Shown here one piece after another: positions 11,689 to 18,698 of a stretch of DNA of 64,000 bases. Position numbers and translations under genes: made by a program. How positions within the stretch are numbered: position 1 is the stretch's first letter; every line of letters begins with the position of its first letter. The notes beneath the pieces were generated by a model, which saw nothing but the letters and a program-made list of their open reading frames with translations, did not search any database and had not been told where the DNA came from. Source of the DNA: Urechis unicinctus (lineage: Eukaryota; Annelida; Polychaeta; Xenopneusta; Urechidae); NCBI GenBank assembly GCA_034190875.2, contig CM067348.1, forward strand, positions 33,457,848 through 33,521,847. The letters run 5' to 3'.

Positions 11689-11948
11689 TGACTCTCGAGG
11701 GGCGATTTTTAAAATTCAACAACCAGCAATAACAGCGGCGATGGTAGATAAGCGTTTTAAGACTCGAGTGCCTGTAATATTGTCTGTACGAGCAGTCAGT
11801 TAGGAGGGACATTTCGAGAATTGTTTACCTGTGTTTGAGTTGGCATATACCAGCGGCTAGGGACGATGGGTGCTGTTGATTTAGTCTGAAAATAGCAGCG
11901 TCCATTGAAGAGTTGCGTTTCAGAACTGGAGTTGCTCTCATTGAATAT
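11689..11948 (+). repeat. Left part of 60-bp minisatellite split by the retrotransposon
   Basis: Contains AAGACTCGAGTGCCTGT and TTGTCTGTA, the core words of the 60-bp family seen at 21,492-22,290 and 40.4-45.5 kb. The array resumes directly after the 3' LTR, so the element inserted inside it. Confidence 0.7.
11945..11948. repeat. Target site duplication, left copy (ATAT)
   Basis: ATAT lies immediately before the 5' LTR and again at 21488-21491 after the 3' LTR. The diverged solo LTR at 60211 is also flanked by a 4-base duplication (GAAC), which independently fixes the LTR ends. Confidence 0.8.
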
Positions 11949-11951
11949 TGT

Positions 11952-11967
11952 GGTGACGTACGTCACC
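11952..11967. promoter_or_regulatory. CRE-like palindrome at LTR start
   Basis: GGTGACGTACGTCACC is a perfect 16-base palindrome with two TGACG half-sites, the core bound by CREB/ATF-type bZIP factors. Both LTRs carry it. The solo LTR at 60211 has a rearranged version. Binding is inferred only. Confidence 0.4.
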
Positions 11968-12263
11968 GCTGTGGTCCAATGGCTTTAACGTGACGGCGTT
12001 GCATTAAAAGCGTATGACACCTCTGAGGAGCTTGGCCCTTAACGTGTCAGCGCTACTAAAACACGTCCCCCGGAACCGCCCTGGCCTTTTAGGCGGCAAA
12101 GCAATATACAAGTGACTGGTCACTTGTACGGTCACTTGTAGCCGACCCGCCAAGGAGAAGAGAACTAGCCAGCTAGATAACCACGAAGAAGCTAGTAAAG
12201 GAACAGTGAAAGCAGCCAAGTAGAAGACACAGCAAGTAACCAACCGCCCTACGACAGCTAAAG

Positions 12264-12269
12264 GTAAGC
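12264..12269 (+). promoter_or_regulatory. Consensus 5' splice donor in LTR
   Basis: AAAG|GTAAGC sits 26 bases before the LTR end and matches the metazoan donor consensus. It is kept in both LTRs and in the diverged solo LTR (near 60514), where much of the surrounding sequence differs. It pairs logically with the acceptor at 18696-18697 to make an ORF3 message. Confidence 0.55.
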
Positions 12270-12290
12270 GGGCTTAGGAAATCACTATAT

Positions 12291-12306
12291 TGGTGTCAGA
12301 AGTGAT
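12291..12306 (+). promoter_or_regulatory. Primer binding site, tRNA-Leu-like
   Basis: TGGTGTCAGAAGTG begins one base after the LTR. From general knowledge of animal tRNA-Leu 3' ends, the complement reads TGGTGTCAGGAGTGG, so one mismatch in the first 14 bases. The same type of site is used by several marine invertebrate Ty3/gypsy elements. Confidence 0.65.
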
Positions 12307-12617
12307 CGTATCTACGTCTGGTTTTTATACCGTTTTTGGCCCTGACTTTTTATTTAGACGCTTTTGCGCTGGAAATATTAGTACGCCTTTTGACACCTGG
12401 TGGTTTCTTGGCCTTGCTGCCTTACGCCTTACTTTAGTCAAGCTTGATTTGTGCATGCTATTTAAGTTGACTATTACGTAAGTGCCGTGGTTGTTTGTAG
12501 GGTTACGGTTGCTTGTCGTTTGCCTTGCTGTGTTCATTGCGTGGTAGTGTTTTCGTGAAGGGCGGATTTCTATCAGCGTAACCGTTTTGATTGAGTTTCT
12601 CTGTTGTCGAGCTCTTG

Positions 12618-13034
12618 ATGATGGCCTCCTGTGATGTGTCCTTCACGCGCGCGGCCCCTAACGCCCCTATCTCTGTCAATTATGCCCCGGCTAATATGCT
12701 TTGTTTAATACCGGGGGTGGGGGCTAAACTGGTTGCGGCTATTGTTGTGATCAGGGAGGAACAGGGCAATTTCACGGAGGTGTCTTTGAGGGCTTTGCTT
12801 CGGGGGAGCCTGTCATCGGCGGCGCTCGCGTTGGTGGATTCACGCCAAACCCCGCGCTGGGCGGCGCGGGACGTAACGATACACAGAGAGTGCCACCGCA
12901 AAACAGCAAGGCATGGGATAAGGGTTTTGGCGGCGGGATACAAGCACTCAGTGCTTAAGGCGGTTCGCGGGATGCGGGATTGCATGCGCCAGGTTGGACG
13001 GGTATGCGGAAGCGGGGTTCCACGATGGAACTAA
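12618..13034 (+). pseudogene. Gag N-terminal region with helix-hairpin-helix segment
   Basis: The first ATGs downstream of the primer site are at 12618 and 12621. The frame reads ISVNYAPANMLCLIPGVG then AKLVAAIVVIREEQG and NFTEVSLRALL. This is the pattern of a ComEA-type helix-hairpin-helix: a first helix, a PGVG hairpin, a second helix with xREExG, then a closing helix. HhH segments usually bind nucleic acid without sequence specificity, so an RNA or DNA contact role in the particle is likely but inferred. Codons after about residue 75 are Arg-rich and unremarkable. The frame stops at 13034, well before the capsid-like segment, with no single frame joining them. Confidence 0.55.
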
Positions 13035-13657
13035 CCCCGAGTGTCGGCGGTATCCAGGTCGGGGAGGAGTGGAGGAGTTGGCCGCGTGTGCAGTCTACGC
13101 CTGCCCCCATTCCTCGGCGGGTCGCGGGCCTGGAGTTGGACTTGGGGTCTTCCGGCCTTGCAGGTGTCGACGCAGTCTCGCCTCCCTCCCAGTCGGGGGA
13201 TGTCGGGGCTTGCGGCGACGCCTTGCTACATGGGGTCGGAGACTTCCGGGGGTACTACCGCCGTGACGTGCCTGCGGATGGGGGCGACGGACGTTATGCC
13301 GCGGCCCTGCCCCGCGTTCCTCCCGGTTTTGAGGGACACCCCCGTCCGCCTCAAGCTGCGGTTGTTAGCACTCCTTACCGCCATCCTGTAGCCAGCCCTA
13401 GGGGAATGTGGGGTAATGTTGTTTCCCCCGTAGGCTGCTTCCCACCCCCCGCTGAACCGACCATGGGATGCCTGTTCTATGGGGACTATGCGGTCGCCAA
13501 GGAGACGGTTGCCTGTCACACCTCCGACGGTACCATTTGTCGGGAGTGCGAGGGGTAATCCTGATCTCCATTATACTGGGCGTCCCGGGTCAAGGTTCCC
13601 GGCACCGGGTGGTTATGAGAGGCCTCGGGTAGCGGGGAACGCCTCGGGCCACTTTGA
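13035..13657 (+). pseudogene. Gag middle region, frame broken
   Basis: GC-rich Pro/Gly/Arg-rich sequence that is open in several frames. No one frame links the helix-hairpin-helix segment to the capsid-like segment, so one or more indels are likely. I cannot say which frame was translated. Confidence 0.4.
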
Positions 13658-14347
13658 ACAGTTGCCGCATTCGGTAACTGCGGCCCCCTACTCTGCATAC
13701 AGCGCCGTCCTGTCGCTGACCACCGGAATAACCAAGGTCCCTATGACAGCAGGGGATGGGACCCCGCCAAGGCCCTCCCTAGGGGCCTTTCATTTGATGG
13801 AGTCCGGGGGTGGAAGATTTTCCGGCAGCGTTTTGAGCGATATGCATTCGCTCGCGGCTGGTTTGAGGATCAGAAGAGCGAATGCCTATGCTGGGCTATG
13901 GTGGGAAAGGCGGCAGCGGTCCACTCCGCCACCATAGGGGATGATCTGGGTGTTCCCTTTGGTGTTGTGATGGATGAACTTGAGCACCGCTTTGGGTCTG
14001 GGGACTTGTACGAGGTCGCCCAGGCCAAGTTCAACCAGGCCACGCAGGCACCAGGGGAGGACCTTATGGAGTGGAGTGACAGAATCAGAAGTCTGTCACT
14101 CGAGGCATTGTCTGGCCTGCCCGACAATTACAGGGTGTGGCAGACGGTGTCTCGCTTCTGCCAGGGGCTGCAGGATCGAGATGCGGCGCACCACACCCTC
14201 TTGCGGCACCCGCAAACCCTCCGCGAAGCAATAGACCTGGTAAAGGACTTCCATCAACAATACCAGGCATGCTACGGAAAGCAGTCCCGGAGGCGGGGAA
14301 GGGGAGGGGGTACCCCCAAGGGTTTCAGCAGTAACTGGCCCTGGTGA
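13658..14347 (+). pseudogene. Gag capsid-like segment
   Basis: One frame is open from 13658 to a TGA at 14345. It carries a capsid-like pattern: SFDGVRGWKIFRQRFERYA near 13790, then DELEHRFG, EDLMEWSDRIRSL and TLREAIDLVKDFHQQYQ. These are features of retrotransposon Gag (Retrotrans_gag-like) helices that build the particle shell. A basic tail follows (QSRRRGRGGG). The nucleocapsid knuckle lies in a different frame just downstream, implying an indel around 14,320-14,345. Confidence 0.65.
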
Positions 14348-14348
14348 G

Positions 14349-14639
14349 GTGGAGGGCCTCGCGCGCCTGATGAGTCAGCTGCAGCGTGAGGTCCTGACCC
14401 TGACTAGGGCCATGCAAAAGCTGAAAGATCAGGGGTCACCCAAAGCTACTCAGAGTCCCTCCCGTTATAAATCTCCCAAAAGAGAAGCTGGGCCCTGTTT
14501 CCATTGTGGGAAACAGGGGCACTTTAAGAGGGAATGCCCAATGGCCCGGGAAGGGAGTCCCAGAACTCCTCAGGGAACAAAGTCGGGAAACGCCCAGGGG
14601 TCGGGCCAAGGGGCAGGTCGCCGATCCCCTCAACACTAG
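14349..14639 (+). CDS. Nucleocapsid with CCHC zinc knuckle
   Basis: A 96-residue frame with a coiled-coil-like opening (LMSQLQREVLTLTRAM) and one perfect knuckle, CFHCGKQGHFKREC (C-x2-C-x4-H-x4-C, nt 14496-14537). The tail is Ser/Gly-rich and ends at TAG 14637. Such knuckles bind the genomic RNA for packaging. The frame is open upstream of 14349, so its own start is not defined; it was presumably joined to the capsid segment. It overlaps the protease frame for about 100 bases. Confidence 0.8.
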   Translation: MEGLARLMSQLQREVLTLTRAMQKLKDQGSPKATQSPSRYKSPKREAGPCFHCGKQGHFKRECPMAREGSPRTPQGTKSGNAQGSGQGAGRRSPQH

Positions 14640-15397
14640 TGCCTCCGGTCTGTGTGGGTTGTGGGGCTGTAGGGGGTTGTGGTGATGCTGTAAAAGGTAG
14701 AGCCTGGGGTAAGGTTCTGGCGGGTAAGGGGCCTAGGATACAGGTTCATGGCGACCTGTGTACTTCCGCCGATGCACCAATGCCACCTCCGGTTCCTCCC
14801 CAGAATGTCAGCACTGCCGGTGAAGGTAGTGCGGCACGAAAGGGACAAGGGCTGAGAGAGCGAGCAAAAGGTAGCTCATCTGGCGCCACAGGAATGTCCA
14901 TGGCACCTCGTATACACCCTCTTACCCAAGTTAATCAAGCAAACTCGGCTCCTCAATCCATTGGGTCACCACAATCGACACCATTGGACAACTACAGGGG
15001 ACCTCATGATGCACAACGGGTTGGGGGACCGGTGACGGAGTTGGCCAGTAGCAGGGTAACCGATGAGGTGCCCAATGAAAGCGTATTGGTGTGCCAACTC
15101 CTATCCGCGTCTCAGTTTACCCTACCAGTGCAGATTGGTGGTATGACTGTAGATGCCGTTGTCTATACCGCTGCAGAAGCCACGATTATGTCTGACCGTG
15201 TTTTCCGCCAGCTAAACCTACAGCCGCGGAAGGTCAGGGATGTCAGGCTACTGACTGCAGGTGGAGACATGGCTATGGCCGGGTTCGTTGTGGGACCGGC
15301 GGAGTTGAATGTGGGCCATAAGTATATGTTGCACCTATCGCACAAGACCTGTTATTGGGATTTGACATCCTCGTCAACAAGTGGCAAGCTGTATTAG
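14534..15397 (+). pseudogene. Retropepsin-like protease region with altered active site
   Basis: After about 190 residues of Gly/Ser/Pro-rich linker, the frame reads LPVQIGGMTVDAVV then YTAAEATIM. In retropepsins this second stretch carries the catalytic D-T/S-G/A triad. Here the Asp position is Tyr (residue 211, codon at 15164). The flap-like and C-terminal parts follow (VRLLTAGGD, MAGFVVGPAELNVG). The frame leaves homology around 15,345. The DILV-type ending expected of gypsy proteases resumes in the RT frame, so an indel lies there. This copy is predicted to lack protease activity. Confidence 0.7.
14585..14635 (+). promoter_or_regulatory. Probable -1 ribosomal frameshift signal
   Basis: GGGAAAC at 14585-14591 is in phase G GGA AAC relative to the nucleocapsid frame. 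A -1 slip enters exactly the protease frame. Four bases later AGGGGTC (14596-14602) can pair with GATCCCCT (14623-14630) with one bulge, and inner GG/CC pairs extend the stem. GGGAAAC is an established slippery heptamer in retroviruses. The nucleocapsid stop lies just downstream, as expected. Confidence 0.6.
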
Positions 15398-16062
15398 ATA
15401 TGGCTAACGCAACCCTTGCCTTTGACAATCAAGTGGTCAATCTCAATATTGGGTGGGCAACAGACACCCTGTCCGCCGCACGAGTAGCCAAGCCAGTCAA
15501 GGTCCGTATGAGGCGCACCCCACGAGGATTCGCTGAGGAGGAAGAGGCTCATCTAAGAAAGATGTTGGATGCCGGCGTGATCCAAGAATCGACATCGGAA
15601 TGGGCCTCAGCCCCAGTGCTAGTACGGAAGAGGGATGGGACGGTACGTTGGTGTATAGACTATAGAGCATTGAACAATGTAACCACCAAGGACGTATTCC
15701 CCCTCCCACTAGTGGATGACTGCCTTGACACCCTAGTGGGCAACACATGGTTCTCCAAATTGGATGCTAATTCGGCATATTGGCAGATAGGAATCAAGAC
15801 GGAGGACCAGAAGAAAACTGCATTCATAACCAAATACGGCCTGTTTGAACACGTGAAGATGGGATTCGGGTTATGCAATGCCCCTGCCACATTCGCTAGG
15901 GTAATCATCTTGGTACTCCGGGGGCTCAATTGGAACACTGTCCTGGCTTTCCTGGATGACGTCCTGGTTCTCGGATCAAGCTTCGAACAACACCTACAGG
16001 CTCTGAGGGAGGTTCTAACTCGGTTCCGTCAGAATGGCCTGAAGCTGAAGCCGAAGAAATGA
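15355..16062 (+). pseudogene. Reverse transcriptase, fingers and palm
   Basis: Contains the conserved RT blocks in order: LRKMLDAGVIQESTSEWASA, RWCIDYRALN, FSKLDANSAYWQI (catalytic Asp 137), FGLCNAPATF and FLDDVLV (Asp 201 and 202). All three metal-binding aspartates are present. The enzyme copies the element RNA into DNA inside the particle. The track start is a TTG; the true polyprotein comes from upstream. A 5-base tandem repeat of AAATG near 16,056-16,065 creates the TGA at 16060 and shifts the thumb and RNase H into the next frame. Confidence 0.85.
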
Positions 16063-17066
16063 AATGCCTGTTCTTCCAAACAGAGGTAGAGTTCTTAGGG
16101 AGAATTGTCAACGGGGACAATATAAGAATGTCCGAGACGGATACAGCGGTGGTGGACAAGTGGCCGGAGCCCACCAAGGCGAAAGATGTGGAACGTTTCA
16201 TGGGGCTCGCCAATTACCACCGCTCCTTCATCAAAAACTTCTCCCTGTTGGCTGACCCACTCTACCAAGTAACAGGAAAACAAGGATTCAGATGGGAAAA
16301 AGAGCAGCGCGACACCTTTCAAGCCTTGAAGGAGGCTTTGACCTCTCCCCCTGTCTTAGCATTACCAAACAGGAGGGATGAGTTCATCCTTGACACTGAC
16401 GCGTCAGATGTGGCTGTGGGAGCAGAGCTGCTTCAAGTCCAGGACGGTGAGGAGAGGGTAGTTGCCTATGGCAGCTTCGCCCTCACTAAGGAGCAACGCA
16501 GGTACTGCACTACACGCAAGGAACTGCTGGCGGTTGTAAGGTTCACCCGGCAATTCAGGCATTACCTGCTGGGGAGCCCATTTGTGATACGAACAGACCA
16601 CGCGAGCCTGACATGGCTTCTCAACTTCAAAGAACCCCAGGGACAGCTGGCGCGGTGGATGGAAGAACTATCACAATACAACATGGTAGTTCGGAACCGT
16701 GCTGGCAAGAAACACGCCAATGCAGACGCCCTGTCCAGAATGCATCCACTACCAGGGCCATGCAACGCTTATGTGGCTGGGGTTGATCTAGAAGATTTGC
16801 CATGTCAGGGATGCAAATACTGTGCTCGTGCTGAGAGGGATTGGGGCAGATTCGAGCAAGAAGTGGACAACATCGTACCTCTGGCCACCCGAAAAATGGA
16901 AGAGGCTGCCCCGGAAGCGCGAGCTGAAGAAAGCGACCACGTGGCTCCCAACCTGGATGTGCTCCTTAGGGGGTGCCAGATAGAGAGGCACCCCACACAT
17001 CAACAGAAACCAGGGATCCGGTGTCTAAAGAAGAGGACCTTTTACCGGAAGGCTGGCCCTTTATAG
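16059..17066 (+). pseudogene. RT thumb, RNase H and start of integrase tether
   Basis: Reads FLGRIVNGDNIRM and FMGLANYHRSFIKNFS, the RT thumb of Ty3/gypsy. RNase H follows: FILDTDASDVAVGAELLQ, the catalytic Glu in CTTRKELLAVV, and RTDHASLTWLLNFKEPQGQL, ending at NADALSR. The RNase H acidic residues appear intact. A variable linker follows, with CPCxxC-type cysteines near 16,805 (CQGCKYC). Homology then leaves this frame near 17,000 and resumes in another. Confidence 0.85.
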
Positions 17067-17440
17067 AAGTGACTCGACACGGAGAGCAGGTAGAAGTCCG
17101 CAGTTGTAATGCAGTAACCGACGCGGACCCAGCTGCCTTTCAGAATCCATCCTGCTGGGGCTTTAGCACTGAGGAAGTAAGAGAGCAACAAGGAAAAGAT
17201 AAGGACCTTAGCGCCCTACTTCGATGGCTGAGCATTGCAGAGGAACCGGAGGAAGGTACCCTGTTCTCCTCAAGTCCTGCATCTAAGTAATACTGGATCA
17301 ACAAAGAAAGTATGTGCTTAATAGATGGGGTCTTGTACAAGGAAAGGAAGACTGTCCAGGAAAAGGACCTGGTGGTCCCCACCAGTCTGAAGGAAGATGT
17401 GCTCCATCTACACCATGACATTCCATCTGCGGGGCCACCA
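16973..17440 (+). pseudogene. Integrase N-terminal region with stop and frameshift
   Basis: Frame continues the polyprotein linker (VSKEEDLLPEGWP, EVREQQGKDKDLSALLRW) to a TAA at 17288. Beyond it the same frame reads GVLYKERKT and LHLHHDIPSAG, the start of the integrase HHCC zinc-binding domain. It then changes frame near 17,435, where a G-rich run occurs. The stop and the shift are separate lesions. Confidence 0.65.
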
Positions 17441-18668
17441 GGGGGTTGCACGGACCAAGGCCAAAGTAAAAGAGAGGTTCCATTGGTTTGGTTTGGCTCA
17501 GGATGTGGAAAACTATGTAGCATCCTGTAGCACGTGCAACCAAAACAAGAAGGCTACCCGCCAAGGGAAGGGCGCAATGCGAGAATACCAAGCAGGCTCG
17601 CCTATGGAGTGGGTACACCTCAATTTCCTTGGACCATTGCCGCGTACCTCAAGGGGGAACGAGTATGTGCTCATGATGGTTGACCAATTTACCAAATGGG
17701 TCGAGTGCATACCTCTCCCCTGTCAAACTGCCGAGGTAACAGCAAGAGCGGCAGTGAATGAGTTCTTCTCCAGGTTTGGATATCCTTTCCAAGTTTTCTC
17801 TGACCAGGGGAGAAACTTCGAGTCACGCCTCTTCACTGCATTGTGTGAAGCTCTCCACATCCATAAGGCACGCACGACGCCTTACAGACCATCTGCTAAT
17901 GGACAAGTGGAGAGATTCAATCGTACGTTAATGGACGCAGTACGCTGTTTCATTGGGAAGAACCAACACCAATGGGACATGCATTTGTCGCAGCTGGCCG
18001 GTGCACTCAGGGCTTCGGTTAATAGAAGCACAGGTTTTATGGCCAATAAACTCATGCTTGGGCGGGAAGTCAATGTACCGGCACACCTGATGTTCCCTCA
18101 TCATACAGGAGGAACAGTTGAGGAAGCGGATTACGTCGCCCAGCTAACGAGTGAGATAGGCCGTGCCCATGATGTTGCCCGGACTAAGCTCCAAACCTCG
18201 CTGCGTCGCATGAAACGTAATTACGATGTCCGCTTAATTGAAAGGTCGTATAAAAAAGGGGATGTGGTGTATATCCTAGATACGGCCAACTTGAAGGGGA
18301 AATGTCGGAAGCTGAGTCCCCCCTGGAAAGGACCCGCGGTCATCGTGAAGCGCATATCCGACTTTCTATTCAGAGTGCAACTAAAAAATGCCCTCTTCGT
18401 CGTCAACCACGACCGCATCAAGCCCTGCAAAGACCGAGACCTGCCAAGGTGGATTTCCAATTGGCAGAAACAACCGCCAGAGGGTCAAGAAGATGTCAAA
18501 GATGCCGAAGAGTTGTATTGCATTTGCCACCAACCTTGTCACGGGCGTTTCATGATTCAGTGTGACTTTTGTCGTGAATGGTACCACGGCACTTGCGTGA
18601 ACGTCACGGTGACAGATGCACTTAGTATAGATAAGTACCGGTGTGGGCGCTGTAAATCACGACATTAG
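17397..18668 (+). CDS. Integrase with C-terminal PHD finger
   Basis: The N-terminal zinc domain ends in CSTCNQNK. The catalytic core has VHLNFLGPLP, FSDQGRNFES (Asp 136) and NGQVERFNR (Glu 172). The Asp-to-Glu gap of 35 residues is canonical, but the first catalytic Asp is replaced by Asn 76. After the core a GPY/F-like region contains PPWKGPAVIVKRI. The last 50 residues (about 375-423) form a complete C4HC3 PHD finger: CIC, CDFC, WYHGTC and CGRC. Integrases insert the cDNA into chromosomes; chromoviruses carry a chromodomain in this place. PHD fingers often read histone H3 tails, so a targeting role is inferred. The frame ends at TAG 18666. Confidence 0.85.
   Translation: MCSIYTMTFHLRGHQGVARTKAKVKERFHWFGLAQDVENYVASCSTCNQNKKATRQGKGAMREYQAGSPMEWVHLNFLGPLPRTSRGNEYVLMMVDQFTKWVECIPLPCQTAEVTARAAVNEFFSRFGYPFQVFSDQGRNFESRLFTALCEALHIHKARTTPYRPSANGQVERFNRTLMDAVRCFIGKNQHQWDMHLSQLAGALRASVNRSTGFMANKLMLGREVNVPAHLMFPHHTGGTVEEADYVAQLTSEIGRAHDVARTKLQTSLRRMKRNYDVRLIERSYKKGDVVYILDTANLKGKCRKLSPPWKGPAVIVKRISDFLFRVQLKNALFVVNHDRIKPCKDRDLPRWISNWQKQPPEGQEDVKDAEELYCICHQPCHGRFMIQCDFCREWYHGTCVNVTVTDALSIDKYRCGRCKSRH
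18513..18665 (+). other. PHD finger domain at integrase C-terminus
   Basis: Zinc ligands are C-x-C, C-x2-C (CDFC), H-x2-C (HGTC) and C-x2-C (CGRC), the full C4HC3 set. The Trp before the His (EWYH) is the usual PHD core residue. It is fused in frame to the integrase with a Gln/Pro/Glu-rich linker. Confidence 0.85.
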
Positions 18669-18680
18669 CTATACACCAAT

Positions 18681-18697
18681 TGTTACTCTGATTTCAG
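18681..18697 (+). promoter_or_regulatory. Splice acceptor just before ORF3
   Basis: TGTTACTCTGATTTCAG gives a pyrimidine-rich tract and CAG two bases before the ATG at 18699 (G ATG GC). With the LTR donor at 12264 it would yield a short leader spliced onto ORF3, the strategy retroviruses use for env. Confidence 0.5.
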
Positions 18698-18698
18698 G

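Larger units (their letters stand above)
11949..12289 (+). repeat. 5' LTR (341 bp)
   Basis: Starts TGTGGTGACG and ends CACTATA. It matches the 3' LTR except for GTAGCC versus GTAACC. It contains a 16-base palindrome at 11952-11967 made of two TGACG half-sites, a CCAAT box near 11982, ATTAAA near 12003, a 10-base-arm palindrome at 12107-12128 and a splice donor near its end. Promoter and polyadenylation roles are inferred from position. Confidence 0.92.
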
